Assembly: GCF_013744875.1 (NCBI RefSeq)
Contig: NZ_CP059399.1
Span: forward strand, 1,736,001 to 1,800,000
Length of the DNA stretch: 64,000 bases
Direction of reading: 5' to 3'
Origin: Nocardia huaxiensis
Lineage (GTDB): Bacteria > Actinomycetota > Actinomycetes > Mycobacteriales > Mycobacteriaceae
In this document: positions 1 through 8,626 of the stretch, piece by piece
Layout of the letters: the number at the start of each line of letters is the position of its first letter
Numbering within the stretch: position 1 is the stretch's first letter
Notes under the pieces: generated by a model
The model's input: only the letters and a program-made list of their open reading frames with translations
What the model was told of the DNA's origin: nothing
Database searches by the model: none
Made by a program: the position numbers and the translations under genes

Positions 1-385
1 GCAGGAGCAGAATGCCGAGGACCGCCACCAGCGGAGACTCGAAAGGCTGCCAGTAGGACGGCAATTCGTCGATTCCCGAGATGACCATGAATTCCGGGAC
101 ATCGTCACCGGCCTTGGCGGCGTCGGCCATCTGCATGTGCATGGCCATGATGTAGGCGCCGAGCCCGAAGAACACGCCCTGTCCGAGGGTGAGCATGCCG
201 CCGCGCCCCCAGGCCAGGCCGATGCCGACGGCCACGATGGCGAAACACAGGAACTTGGCCAGCAGGCTGAGCCGGAAATCGCTGAGCACCGCGGGTGCGA
301 TGCCGAACAGCAGGACGGCGGCAATCGCGAAGCCGCCCAGGGCTTTCAAGGAGGAATTGGCGTTCAAACGCTGGATGATGCTCAT
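1..385 (-). CDS. urtC: UrtC, urea ABC transporter permease (N-terminal part, cut by window edge)
   Basis: Inner-membrane permease of the high-affinity urea importer UrtABCDE. About 128 residues are visible: an N-terminal hydrophobic segment, then GRGGMLTLGQGVFFGLGAY and the MAMHMQM stretch typical of UrtC and LivM-type permeases. The ATG overlaps the urtB stop (ATGA), so the two are translationally coupled. The rest of the gene, and presumably urtDE, lies left of position 1. The residue pattern makes UrtC much more likely than a generic branched-chain amino-acid permease. Confidence 0.88.
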   Translation of the reverse strand, partial: MSIIQRLNANSSLKALGGFAIAAVLLFGIAPAVLSDFRLSLLAKFLCFAIVAVGIGLAWGRGGMLTLGQGVFFGLGAYIMAMHMQMADAAKAGDDVPEFMVISGIDELPSYWQPFESPLVAVLGILLL

Positions 386-1266
386 GCCAGACTCCGGGTG
401 CGGACGGTGAACAGGCCCTGCGGGCGTACCTGCAGGAAGATCACGATCACCACGAAGACGATCACCTTGGCGACCGATGCGGTGGTCGAATACTCGACGA
501 ACGAATTCAGCAGGCCCATCCCGAAGGCCGCGATGACCGTGCCCTTGATCTGACCCAGTCCGCCGATGACGACGACAAGGAAGGCGTCGACCAGATAGCT
601 CTGCCCGATGGTCGGGCTGGTGGAACCGATCAGGGTGAGCGCCACCCCGGCCACGGCGGCCAGGCCGGAGCCGATGAAGAAGGTGCTCAGATCGGTGAAA
701 CGCGAAGAGATGCCGGAGGTTTCGGCCAGGCTGCGGTTCTGCACCACGGCCCGGATGCGCCGGCCCATGGGTGTGGCCTTGAGCGCCACGGCCAGCGCCG
801 CCACCGCGGCCACGGCCAGCACCATGATGAAGATGCGGGTCTTGGGCACGACGGTCCCGGCGATCTCCAGGCCGCCGGTCAGCCACTGCGGAATGTCGAC
901 CTGCTTGGCCTGCGCGTCGAAGATGTCGCGGGTGGCCTGCTGCAGCACCAGGCCGACGCCGAAGGTGACCAGCAGGGTGTCCAGCGGCCGGTCGTACATC
1001 CAGCGGATGAGCCCGGCCTCGAGTGCCGCGCCCAGCAGCCCGCCGACGACGAATCCGGCGAACAGCGAGATGATCAGGGCCGCGCCGGTGGACGAAACCA
1101 GCTGCTGGACCACGAAGGTGGTGTAGCAACCGGCCATGATGAATTCGCCGTGCGCCATATTGACCACGCCCATCTGGCCGAAGGTCAGCGCCAGGCCGAG
1201 CGCGGCGAGCAGCAGGATCGAGCCGAGGCTCAAACCCGTGAAGAGCTGTCCGACAGCGACTTCCAT
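382..1266 (-). CDS. urtB: UrtB, urea ABC transporter permease
   Basis: LivH-type integral membrane permease, 294 residues, about eight hydrophobic segments. The N-terminus carries the family pattern LTFGQMGVVNMAHGEFIMAG (residues about 27-46). It would form the membrane channel for urea together with UrtC. It follows urtA by 82 bp on the same strand and overlaps urtC by 4 bp. Length and sequence fit UrtB rather than a branched-chain amino-acid permease, and the UrtA and UrtC neighbours support this. Confidence 0.9.
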   Translation of the reverse strand: MEVAVGQLFTGLSLGSILLLAALGLALTFGQMGVVNMAHGEFIMAGCYTTFVVQQLVSSTGAALIISLFAGFVVGGLLGAALEAGLIRWMYDRPLDTLLVTFGVGLVLQQATRDIFDAQAKQVDIPQWLTGGLEIAGTVVPKTRIFIMVLAVAAVAALAVALKATPMGRRIRAVVQNRSLAETSGISSRFTDLSTFFIGSGLAAVAGVALTLIGSTSPTIGQSYLVDAFLVVVIGGLGQIKGTVIAAFGMGLLNSFVEYSTTASVAKVIVFVVIVIFLQVRPQGLFTVRTRSLA

Positions 1267-1348
1267 TGTGAATACCTCTGTCTAGATGTGTGCCGTATGG
1301 CCGGTGCGGACAGCGTCCGCACCGGCCACCCCTCAACGGCAGTGCCGA

Positions 1349-2617
1349 CTACTTCAGGCCCGCCGCCCACTCGTAGGACTTCAGGTACGGGTCCGGCGTC
1401 ACGGCCTTGCCGGAATCCCACACGGTGTAGATCAGGCCGTCGGAACGGATTTCGCCGATGCGCGCGGTCTTGGTGATGTGGTGGTTGGCGCCGTCGATGG
1501 TGACGGTGCCCTCGGGCGCCTCGAAGCTGACGCCGTCGGCCGCGGCCTGAATGTCGGCCACCGCGAAGGACTTCGCCTTCTCGACGGTGTTCTTCCACAG
1601 GAAGACCGAGGCGTAGGCGGCTTCCATCGGATCGGAGGTCGGCTTCTCCTGACCGAAGGCGGCCTTGTAGTCGGCGACGAACTTCTTGTTCACCGGGGTG
1701 TCGACGGTCTGGTAGTAGTTCCAGGCGGTCAGCTGGCCGACGATGTTCTGCACGCCGATGCCCGCGACCTCCTCCTCGGCGATGGAGACCGAAACCACCG
1801 GCATGTCAGCGGCTTTCAGGCCCGCGTTGGCGTACTCGCGGAAGAAGGCGACATTGGAATCGCCGTTGAGCGTGTTGAAGACCGCGCCCGCCTTGGAGTT
1901 GCGGACCTTGTTGACGATTGTGGAGAAATCCGTGGAGCCCAGCGGCGCCAGATCCTCACCCTTGATCTCGATGCCGTTGGCCTTGGCGTAGGCCTTGATC
2001 TCGCGATTGGCGGTCTGCGGGAAGACGTAGTCCGAGCCGACCAGGTAGAGGGAGGTGATGCCCTTCTGCTTGAGGTAGTCCAGCGCGGGCACGATCTGCT
2101 GGTTGGTGGTCGCGCCGGTGTAGAAGATGTTCTTGGAATCCTCCAGGCCCTCGTACTGCACCGGGTAGTAGAGCAGCGAGTTCAGATTCTCGAACTTGGG
2201 CTTCATGGCCTTGCGTGAGGACGAGGTCCAGCCGCCGAAAACCGCTGCGACACAGTCGGAGCTGATGAGCTTCTCGGCCTTCTCGGCGAACGTCTTCGGA
2301 TCCGACGCGCCGTCCTCGAGGACGAGCTCGATCTTCTTGCCGAGGACACCGCCCGCCGCATTGATCTGATCCACCGCCAGCTTGGTGGAATTGGCGACCG
2401 TCACCTCGGAGATGGCCATGGTCCCGGTGAGCGAGTGCAGGGAACCGACCTTGATGGTGTCCTTCGAGGTGTCCACGCAGGACTTGGCATTGGACACGGG
2501 ATCGCTGTCGCGGGAACCGCACCCGGACACCAGTGCGACGGACAGGGCCAGCGTGGCCGGGATGGTGATCGCCTTGATCAGACGCCGAGTGCGATCTCGG
2601 CCGGGGGAATCTTGCAT
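1349..2617 (-). CDS. urtA: UrtA, urea-binding lipoprotein
   Basis: Periplasmic-type binding protein of the urea importer, about 422 residues, anchored as a lipoprotein: hydrophobic segment then lipobox LVSGC, with the mature part starting near Cys. The stretch [17 protein letters not shown] at the start of the mature domain is diagnostic for UrtA/AmiC-type Peripla_BP_5 proteins. I chose the ATG at 2617 because AGAAGG lies about 9 nt upstream; a GTG 18 bp further upstream overlaps that ribosome-binding site. First gene of the urt operon. Confidence 0.9.
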   Translation of the reverse strand: MQDSPGRDRTRRLIKAITIPATLALSVALVSGCGSRDSDPVSNAKSCVDTSKDTIKVGSLHSLTGTMAISEVTVANSTKLAVDQINAAGGVLGKKIELVLEDGASDPKTFAEKAEKLISSDCVAAVFGGWTSSSRKAMKPKFENLNSLLYYPVQYEGLEDSKNIFYTGATTNQQIVPALDYLKQKGITSLYLVGSDYVFPQTANREIKAYAKANGIEIKGEDLAPLGSTDFSTIVNKVRNSKAGAVFNTLNGDSNVAFFREYANAGLKAADMPVVSVSIAEEEVAGIGVQNIVGQLTAWNYYQTVDTPVNKKFVADYKAAFGQEKPTSDPMEAAYASVFLWKNTVEKAKSFAVADIQAAADGVSFEAPEGTVTIDGANHHITKTARIGEIRSDGLIYTVWDSGKAVTPDPYLKSYEWAAGLK

Positions 2618-2715
2618 GGGGCGGACCCTTCTCACGAGCTTCTGCGACGTCTGCTGCGCCGCTTGCGAATACCGCCGCGTATACAGCCGCTGTATTCGTG
2701 GTGAGAAAGGTAAAC

Positions 2716-2803
2716 GGGAAGTGTTGCGGCGGAATGTCTCTCGATGACACTCCGATTTCTCGAGTTACGCGGAGGTGAATTTCCGCGCACCGCAACACTT
2801 CCC
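2716..2803. repeat. Perfect 14-bp inverted repeat, 60-nt spacer
   Basis: GGGAAGTGTTGCGG (2716-2729) is repeated exactly as its reverse complement CCGCAACACTTCCC (2790-2803). Pairing may extend inward, since CGGAAT and ATTTCCG lie just inside the arms. It lies between the stop of the secreted protein gene (2817) and the urtA start (2617), both on the minus strand. It could act as a terminator for the former, a regulatory element for urt, or both. No target-site duplication is visible, so a MITE is not indicated. Confidence 0.6.
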
Positions 2804-2816
2804 GCTCGGTGAGCTC

Positions 2817-3401
2817 CTAGTGGCAGGACCACCGGTTGCAGGTGAGCTCCAGGATGTTCGGCTCGTCCGAAGCCGGGATGGCGGCGCCGATGCCCGCGCC
2901 GATCAGACCGCCGATGATCATGCCGACCGGCATGGTGATCAGGGCGAGCACGCCGTAACCGAGGATGCCGATCATGCCGACGAGACCGCCGATGGCGGAA
3001 CCGATCTTGGAACCGGTCTCGATATTGAGCTGCCGCTGCGAGAGCCAGCGCGCGACCGGCGTGGCGGTGAGCCGGGTGCCGTTGTCGGTGACGGTGGGCT
3101 GCAGATCGAGCTGCCCCTCCTCGGTGGTGACGGTGAGAGCCACATTGGAGATCTCGGTGCCCGCCGCGTTCGTGATGCTCAGCCGGCCGTCGCGGATGGC
3201 GAAGGTGCCGCCCTCGAGGGTCATGCTGAAGGTGCCGGAACCCTCCTGCCGCGAAATGTCATAGGCGACACCGTGGTCCACGCCCTTGTCCGGAGCCGCT
3301 GCGGTGTCCTCGACCGACACGTCGGCGTAGGCGGTTCCCCCCGCAATTCCCGTGGCGGCAATGGTCATGATGGCCGTCGCGGCGAACTTCCTGATGTTCA
3401 A
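2817..3401 (-). CDS. Secreted glycine-zipper protein of unknown function
   Basis: I do not recognise a characterised function. About 194 residues from a TTG start that is preceded by AGAAAAGG. The N-terminus is a signal peptide (MNIRKFAATAIMTIAATGIA, cleavage probably after AYA). A beta-rich soluble domain follows (residues about 30-125), then a Gly-rich hydrophobic C-terminal region (GSKIGSAIGGLVGMIG and GMIIGGLIGAGIGAAI), which is glycine-zipper-like. Two Cys near the C-terminus (CNRWSC) could form a disulfide. The architecture resembles secreted proteins common in Nocardia. Monocistronic; start codon uncertain. Confidence 0.7.
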   Translation of the reverse strand: MNIRKFAATAIMTIAATGIAGGTAYADVSVEDTAAAPDKGVDHGVAYDISRQEGSGTFSMTLEGGTFAIRDGRLSITNAAGTEISNVALTVTTEEGQLDLQPTVTDNGTRLTATPVARWLSQRQLNIETGSKIGSAIGGLVGMIGILGYGVLALITMPVGMIIGGLIGAGIGAAIPASDEPNILELTCNRWSCH

Positions 3402-3496
3402 TTCATGCCTTTTCTCGTGAATCCCCGACCCGGGCGCTGTCACCGCGCCCCTGGGTCAGGACATTAACACCCGGAACCGACAGAATTGAAATACGA

Positions 3497-4906
3497 CTAT
3501 TGAATGACATAGGGGGAGATGGAACTTCGGTGTTCGCTGATGTCGAGCGACTTGCCCAGCGGCGGGAATGCGCGCTGCGGGCAGCTGGATCGCTCACAGA
3601 CGCGGCAGCCCGCGCCGATCGGAGTTGCCTTGGGCTCGTTGAGATCCAGGCCGTCGGCATAGACCACGCGACCGGCATGCCGCAATTCGCAGCCGAGGCC
3701 GATGGCGAATACCTTGCTGGGTTCGCCGTAGCGCGTCGCGCGACGTTCCACGGTGCGGGCGACCCAGAGGTATTTGCGGCCGTCGGGCATCTGGGCGATC
3801 TGCGTCATGATCTTCGCGGGGTAGGCGAAGGTCTCGTAGACGTTCCAGAGCGGGCAGGTGCCGCCGCTGGAGGAGAAGTGGAAACCGGTGGCGGACTGGC
3901 GTTTCGACATATTGCCGGCCCGGTCCACCCGCACGAAGGAGAACGGGACCCCGCGCAGTTTGGGGCGCTGCAGCGTCGAAAGCCGGTGGCAGATGGTCTC
4001 GTAGCTCTGCGTGAAGAAGGCGGACAGGCGCTCGATGTCGTAGCGGAAGTCCTCGGCCACCTCGTGGAAATGCGTGTACGGCAGGACGGTCGCCGCGGCG
4101 AAATAGTTGGCCAGGCCCAGTTTGGCCAATATCCGCGACTCCTGGCTGGAGAAATTGCCTTCCTCCACAAGCTTTTCGATGAGGTCGCCGCATTCCAGGT
4201 AGGCCAGTTCGGCGGCGAGTTTGAACACGCGTTGCCCGCCCGACAGATGCGGGGCGATTTCCAGGCGGCGGGCGTCGGGGTCGTAGCGGTGCAGCACGCC
4301 GTCGCCGAGATCGATGCGTTCCACGATCTGCACGCCGTGCGCGGTGGTGAGGCGGCGGGCGATCTCGCGTTTCAGGTCGCCGCCGTGGAATCGCATGCGG
4401 TTGGCGAGTTCCTCGGCCGCGGTATCCAATTCGTGAATGTAATTCTGCCGCTGGTAGAAGTAGTCGCGGACTTCCTCGTGCGGTTTGGAGATGGCGCCCG
4501 AACCGCTGCCGTCGGCGAAACGGTCCTCGGTGGCGGCGGCCAGCTGCGCGGTCGTATTGCGATAGCGGCGATGCATGTTCACCATGGCGCGCGCCAAACC
4601 CGGGTGCGCGGAGACCATTTCGGCGATCTCCTGGGCGTCGGCCTCGATGCCGAGCTCCTGGTCCATCACGACCTCTTGGAGTTCGGCGATGAGCCGGGTG
4701 TCGTCCTGTGAGGAGAAGAAGCCGGCGTCGACGCCGAACACCTCGCTGATGCGCAGCAGAACCGGTACGGTGAGCGGGCGGACATCATGCTCTATCTGAT
4801 TCAGATAGCTCGCCGAAATCTCCAGCGACTTCGCGAGAGAGACCTGGCTCATCCCGCGTTCGGTACGCAGCTGCCGTAGCCGCGCGCCGACGTAAGTCTT
4901 GGCCAT
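3497..4906 (-). CDS. ramB: RamB-like regulator of acetate/glyoxylate metabolism
   Basis: Cytoplasmic transcription factor, 469 residues. The N-terminal XRE helix-turn-helix (residues about 8-62, recognition helix near SASYLNQIEHD) is followed by a degenerate ImmA/IrrE-type middle region (KLAAELAYLECG, no HExxH). The C-terminal domain has a Cys cluster (C434, C437, C442; GAGCRVCERSSC). This is the RamB/ScfR-type layout. In Corynebacterium and Mycobacterium, RamB controls aceA and aceB. Here aceA is about 38 kb away. A palindrome 18 bp upstream of its start suggests autoregulation. Divergent from ligB. Confidence 0.88.
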   Translation of the reverse strand: MAKTYVGARLRQLRTERGMSQVSLAKSLEISASYLNQIEHDVRPLTVPVLLRISEVFGVDAGFFSSQDDTRLIAELQEVVMDQELGIEADAQEIAEMVSAHPGLARAMVNMHRRYRNTTAQLAAATEDRFADGSGSGAISKPHEEVRDYFYQRQNYIHELDTAAEELANRMRFHGGDLKREIARRLTTAHGVQIVERIDLGDGVLHRYDPDARRLEIAPHLSGGQRVFKLAAELAYLECGDLIEKLVEEGNFSSQESRILAKLGLANYFAAATVLPYTHFHEVAEDFRYDIERLSAFFTQSYETICHRLSTLQRPKLRGVPFSFVRVDRAGNMSKRQSATGFHFSSSGGTCPLWNVYETFAYPAKIMTQIAQMPDGRKYLWVARTVERRATRYGEPSKVFAIGLGCELRHAGRVVYADGLDLNEPKATPIGAGCRVCERSSCPQRAFPPLGKSLDISEHRSSISPYVIQ

Positions 4907-4923
4907 GTGCCCAGTTTATGGCC

Positions 4924-4936
4924 GGTTTCGCAAACC
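4924..4936. promoter_or_regulatory. Candidate RamB autoregulatory operator
   Basis: Perfect palindromic arms GGTTT-CGC-AAACC in the ramB/ligB intergenic region, 18 bp from the ramB ATG. It resembles, from memory, the GTTTGC/GCAAA core of corynebacterial RamB boxes, and related TTCGCAA/TTTCGCAG elements occur upstream of aceA in this window. Binding is inferred. Confidence 0.45.
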
Positions 4937-4999
4937 TGCCAATTGAGAATTAACAACCGTGCTGAGCAATCTGTCACACCCGGGGGTTACGGTCGGTTG

Positions 5000-6541
5000 G
5001 TGCTGCTGTCGCAAGTCGTGCAGGCGTCGCAGACCGTGCGTGCGACCACCTCACGAAAGACCAAGATCAAAGCCTTCGCCGAGCTGCTGGAGTCTGCCGG
5101 GCCGGACGAGCTCGCGCCGGTTGTGGCGTGGGTTTCCGGGGAGCTGACGCAGGGGCGGATCGGGACCGGGTGGCGGACGCTGACCGCCATGGAGGTGCCC
5201 GCGGCCGGTGGGCCGACGCTGAGCGTGGCTGCGGTGGATTCGGTCTTCAGCGAGCTGGCGGCCGTCAATGGGTCCGGGTCGACTGCTCGCCGCAAGGAAC
5301 TGCTCACCGGGCTGTTCGCCGCCGCGACCAAAGACGAGCACGATTTCCTGATTCGCCTGCTGACCGGCGAGATGCGGCAGGGAGCCCTGACGGCCATCGT
5401 GGCCGAGGCGGTGGCCATGGCTTTCGACGTGCCGGTCGCGGCGGTGCGGCGGGCGCACATGCTGTCCGGGCGACTACCCGCGACGGCGCTGGCGGCGCAG
5501 ACCGGGGGAGCGGCTGCGCTGGCGGCGTTCCGGCTGGAGGTGGGGCGGCCGATCCAGCCGATGCTCGCCTCGCCGGGAGCCACACTCGATACGTCGCTCG
5601 CCGAGTTCGGCGGCGAGGTGAGTGTCGAGATCAAGATGGACGGTGCGCGAATCCAGGTGCACCGCAAGGGCGATCAGGTCTGGGTGTTCACCCGGACGCT
5701 GCGCGACATCACGAGCACCGTGCCCGAACTGGTGGAGCTGGTGCGCGGGTTGGACTGCACGAGTGTGGTTCTGGACGGGGAGACGCTGGCCCTGGAGGAT
5801 TCCGGCCGCCCCCGGCCGTTCCAGGAGACCATGAGCCGCTTCGCCGCCGATCCGGCCGTGGCCGAGGCGAATTCGACCCGGGAGCTGCTGCTGCACCCGT
5901 ACTTCTTCGACTGTCTGCACCTGGATGGTGCGGATCTGTTGGACGCGCAGCTGCGCGACCGCCGGGACGCGCTCACCAAAGTGGCGGGGAGCCTGAGCAT
6001 TCCGGCCCTCATCGCCCCCGATGAGGAGGCCGCCGCCGAATACTTCGACGGTGCGCTGGCCGCCGGGCACGAGGGCATCATGATCAAATCCCTGGCCGCC
6101 CCGTACGCGGCGGGCCGGCGGGGCCGGGCCTGGCAGAAGGTGAAGCCCACCCACACCCTCGATCTGGTGGTGCTCGGCGCGGAGTGGGGGTACGGCCGCC
6201 GCACCGGGTACCTGTCCAACCTGCACCTGGGCGCGCGCGACCCCGAGGGCGGTGAACCGATCATGGTCGGCAAGACCTTCAAGGGCCTCACCGATGCGCT
6301 GTTGCAGTGGCAGACGGCCGAATTCCCGCGGCACGAGCGCGAACGCGACGCCACCACCGTCTACCTGTTCCCGGAACTGGTGGTGGAGATCGCCCTCGAC
6401 GGCGTGCAGACCAGCCCGCGCTATCCGGGCGGGGTGGCCCTGCGATTCGCTCGCGTGCTGCGCTACCGCCCCGACAAGGAGCCGGCCGACGCCGACACCA
6501 TCGACACGATTCGCGCGCTGCTACCCGGCGCGCCGAGCTGA
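5000..6541 (+). CDS. ligB: LigB, ATP-dependent DNA ligase
   Basis: Non-essential ATP-dependent DNA ligase of the mycobacterial LigB type, about 513 residues from the GTG at 5000 (a TTG at 4997 is equally possible). It has an N-terminal DNA-binding domain, then the adenylation domain with motif I EIKMDGARIQVHR (nucleophile Lys212), motif III-like YFFDCLHLDG, motif IV EGIMIKS and motif V WQKVKP. The C-terminal OB-fold ends with the PRYPGGVALRFARVLRYR region. An upstream in-frame ATG would add 31 unrelated residues. Its 3' end overlaps the convergent marR gene by 21 bp. Confidence 0.92.
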   Translation: MLLSQVVQASQTVRATTSRKTKIKAFAELLESAGPDELAPVVAWVSGELTQGRIGTGWRTLTAMEVPAAGGPTLSVAAVDSVFSELAAVNGSGSTARRKELLTGLFAAATKDEHDFLIRLLTGEMRQGALTAIVAEAVAMAFDVPVAAVRRAHMLSGRLPATALAAQTGGAAALAAFRLEVGRPIQPMLASPGATLDTSLAEFGGEVSVEIKMDGARIQVHRKGDQVWVFTRTLRDITSTVPELVELVRGLDCTSVVLDGETLALEDSGRPRPFQETMSRFAADPAVAEANSTRELLLHPYFFDCLHLDGADLLDAQLRDRRDALTKVAGSLSIPALIAPDEEAAAEYFDGALAAGHEGIMIKSLAAPYAAGRRGRAWQKVKPTHTLDLVVLGAEWGYGRRTGYLSNLHLGARDPEGGEPIMVGKTFKGLTDALLQWQTAEFPRHERERDATTVYLFPELVVEIALDGVQTSPRYPGGVALRFARVLRYRPDKEPADADTIDTIRALLPGAPS

Positions 6542-6955
6542 GGCGAGCAGTTCGGCAATGGCCGGATCCTCCTGCGAGATCTCGTCCAGCGCCGCGCTGA
6601 GCGTGTTCTCGTAGGTGGCGCGGGCCTCCCGATACCGGGCGCGCCCGGCGTCGGTGATGACGGTGTAGACGCCGCGCTTATCGTCCGGGCACAGATCCCG
6701 GTAGGTGAACTCGGCCGCATTGAGCCGCCCGACGAGCCGGGTCACCGAACTCTGGTTGAGTCCGAGCTTGTCGGCCAGCTCCTGCATGCGCAGCTCGCTC
6801 TCGGGGGCCTGATCGAGGTGATTCAGCGCACGATATTCCGACAGTCCGAGCCCGTGCCGACGCTGCATGACGGTCGCCAATCGGCTCTCGACGTGCGCGT
6901 GCAGCTGCAGCATCCGGTTCCAAAGCCGGTTGTCCGCGGACGTTTTCGTTGCCAT
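6521..6955 (-). CDS. MarR-family transcriptional regulator
   Basis: Winged-helix repressor, 144 residues, with MQELADKLGLNQSSVTRLVG as the recognition region and DKRGVYTVITDAG as the wing. GGAGGAG precedes the ATG. Divergent from a pair of SMR exporter genes, with a palindromic ATGTACATG element between them, so it probably controls those exporters and itself. The ligand is unknown. Confidence 0.88.
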   Translation of the reverse strand: MATKTSADNRLWNRMLQLHAHVESRLATVMQRRHGLGLSEYRALNHLDQAPESELRMQELADKLGLNQSSVTRLVGRLNAAEFTYRDLCPDDKRGVYTVITDAGRARYREARATYENTLSAALDEISQEDPAIAELLASARRAG

Positions 6956-6974
6956 CGATCTTCTCCTCCAGGGG

Positions 6975-7003
6975 CTTGACACGAGTTTACATGTACATGC
7001 ATG
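6975..7003. promoter_or_regulatory. Divergent promoter/operator between marR and the SMR genes
   Basis: A TTGACA hexamer (6976-6981) is followed within 10 bp by two overlapping palindromes, CATGTACATG (6990-6999) and CATGCATG (6996-7003). A related CATACATAC stretch lies at 7031-7039. The position between marR and its likely target genes suggests the MarR operator. Confidence 0.45.
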
Positions 7004-7063
7004 CTCTTGTTCGCGGTTCAAGAACTTGCACATACATACAACTACTCGGTCGAGGAGAATCCC

Positions 7064-7408
7064 ATGCCCTGGGTCTTCCTGCTCATCGCCTCCGTCTTCG
7101 AGGTCGTCTTCGCCCTGGCCACCAATGCCACCCACGGTTTCACCGTGCTGGGTCCGTCGCTGTTGACCGCCGCCGCCGCGGCAGGCGGCATCTTCTTCCT
7201 GAGCCTGGCGCTGAAATCGCTGGATGTCGGTGTCGGCTACACCATCTGGACCGGCATCGGCTCGGTGGGAACGGTGGTGTTCGGCTCGGTGGTGTTCCAC
7301 GAGGAGTTCACCCCCGCCAAAGCCGTGGCCTTCGTCCTCATCATCGGCGGCGTCCTGGGGCTCAAGCTCGCCGACAAGCTGAGCGCGCCCGCCGCCGTGC
7401 ACGCCTGA
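7064..7408 (+). CDS. SMR-family exporter subunit 1
   Basis: Small multidrug resistance/guanidinium exporter-type protein, 114 residues, four transmembrane helices. The membrane-embedded Glu lies in ASVFEVVFA (helix 1), and YTIWTGIGSVGTVVFG is closer to the Gdx/SugE subgroup than to EmrE. GAGGAG precedes the ATG. A paralogue follows 37 bp downstream, so the pair probably forms a heterodimer. The substrate (guanidinium or quaternary ammonium) cannot be fixed from sequence alone. Confidence 0.87.
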   Translation: MPWVFLLIASVFEVVFALATNATHGFTVLGPSLLTAAAAAGGIFFLSLALKSLDVGVGYTIWTGIGSVGTVVFGSVVFHEEFTPAKAVAFVLIIGGVLGLKLADKLSAPAAVHA

Positions 7409-7445
7409 ATCCTTCCTTCTCCCATCTGTTTTCGAGGAGTTCGTC

Positions 7446-7766
7446 ATGTCCTGGGTCTACCTGCTGATCGCCGTCGTCTTCGAGGTCGCCTTCGCGCTGG
7501 GCACCAATGCCACCAAGGGCTTCACCCGGCTGTGGCCGTCGGTCTTCACCCTGCTCGCCGCCGCGGGCGGCATCTTCACCCTCAGCCTGGCCCTGCGGAC
7601 CCTGGATGTCGGTGTGGGATACACGATTTGGACCGGTCTCGGCTCGATCGGCACCGTGGTCCTGGGCGCGCTGATCTACAAAGAGAAGATCACCGTCCCG
7701 AAGCTGCTGTCCTTCGCGTCGATCATCGCCGGGGCGATCGTGCTGCGCGTCGCGGCCGGAGTCTGA
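7446..7766 (+). CDS. SMR-family exporter subunit 2
   Basis: Second SMR protein, 106 residues, four transmembrane helices, close in sequence to the preceding one (AVVFEVAFALGTNAT, YTIWTGLGSIGTVVLG). It keeps the essential Glu in helix 1. CGAGGAG lies before the ATG. Tandem, similar but unequal SMR genes are typical of obligate heterodimers such as YkkCD. Same operon as subunit 1, under probable MarR control. Confidence 0.87.
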   Translation: MSWVYLLIAVVFEVAFALGTNATKGFTRLWPSVFTLLAAAGGIFTLSLALRTLDVGVGYTIWTGLGSIGTVVLGALIYKEKITVPKLLSFASIIAGAIVLRVAAGV

Positions 7767-8051
7767 GCGGCAGTGTGGTCCCCGGCGTCACCGGGCTCCC
7801 AGCTGATTCACAGGAATGCTCGAGCGGGCTCCTAGCTTGGGAGCGAAAGCTTACGGGCGTCGGGGATCGGCCGAGCGGTTGTCAGGTGATCGCACGGGGA
7901 TACTGCTGCCGCAGTCACTGCGGGTTTCGCGTGCGGTGCCGCACGGTGATCGCCGACGGTGGATTATGCGGATGGTCCATCTGTGCTGTGCCGGCGGCGC
8001 GCCCGATCCCCTTGCCGGGCGGGCCGCCGGCCGTACTACTTTCCCGGGAAT
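7767..8051. other. Intergenic region without a convincing gene
   Basis: 285 bp between the SMR operon and the DUF4254 gene, which converge. CCCGG-CGTCA-CCGGG near 7780-7795 and GCTCC-TAGCTTG-GGAGC near 7830-7846 can form short hairpins and may end the SMR transcript. An open frame of about 80 codons lacks a ribosome-binding site and any recognisable domain. Confidence 0.4.
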
Positions 8052-8501
8052 TCAGTAGTCGTAGTCCTGGTCCTGGCTACCGGTGAGATTGGGTAGGCGG
8101 CGGCGGCCCGCGGCCAGATCACCCGCCAGATGTTCATAGGCGACGGCCAATTCGGTGAGCCGCTGAGCGGCCTCGTGAATGGCGGCGTCGGGGGAGGCGA
8201 CCAGCGTCAGATAGGCCAGGGCGGAGAACTGGGCCAGCCGGTCGACCACGGTGCCGACGGTTTCGGTGTGCAGGTGGGCTTCCCTGGGCGCCTTGGGCAG
8301 CTCGGTGGCCACCCAGCGGTCGATATCGTGCACCAGCTGGGCACGATCGTGATCGATGGGACCGGTGGACCCCGCCACGGCCGACAGTCGCCGCTCGTGC
8401 AGATCCGCGAGTAGGCCGGCGCAGCGCAGCACCGGATGGTCGGCGGGAGGCAGGCCGCGGCACGCCTGCAGGAGTAGCTGTTTGTTGGGAAGCGGATGCA
8501 C
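8052..8501 (-). CDS. DUF4254 domain-containing protein
   Basis: 149 residues from a GTG start. The pattern LLLQACRGLPPADHPVLRCA, LADLHERRLSA and IDHDRAQLVHDIDRWVA matches the DUF4254 family found widely in Nocardia and relatives. Function unknown; predicted soluble and alpha-helical. It stands alone, facing the SMR operon. No clear ribosome-binding site precedes the GTG, so the exact start is open. Confidence 0.75.
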   Translation of the reverse strand: MHPLPNKQLLLQACRGLPPADHPVLRCAGLLADLHERRLSAVAGSTGPIDHDRAQLVHDIDRWVATELPKAPREAHLHTETVGTVVDRLAQFSALAYLTLVASPDAAIHEAAQRLTELAVAYEHLAGDLAAGRRRLPNLTGSQDQDYDY

Positions 8502-8626
8502 CAGGCCATGGTGCTACGCGAATATCTCCGATTGGCAACGAAATTCAATCGGAATGCGGGTCGCTGACCAACTGTGGCACGAGTTGTCAGTACGGGGGCG
8601 GAATTCGTGGAAACCGATCGACCGAC

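Noticed and set aside
2716..2803. MITE or small transposon remnant
   Set aside because: Inverted arms are perfect, but no target-site duplication is visible and there is no second copy in the window.
2618..2816. Possible GlnR box before urtA
   Set aside because: GTAAC and GAAAT-like pieces occur but not with the expected spacing.
7816..8058. 80-codon frame between the SMR and DUF4254 genes
   Set aside because: No SD, no codon bias and no recognisable pattern.
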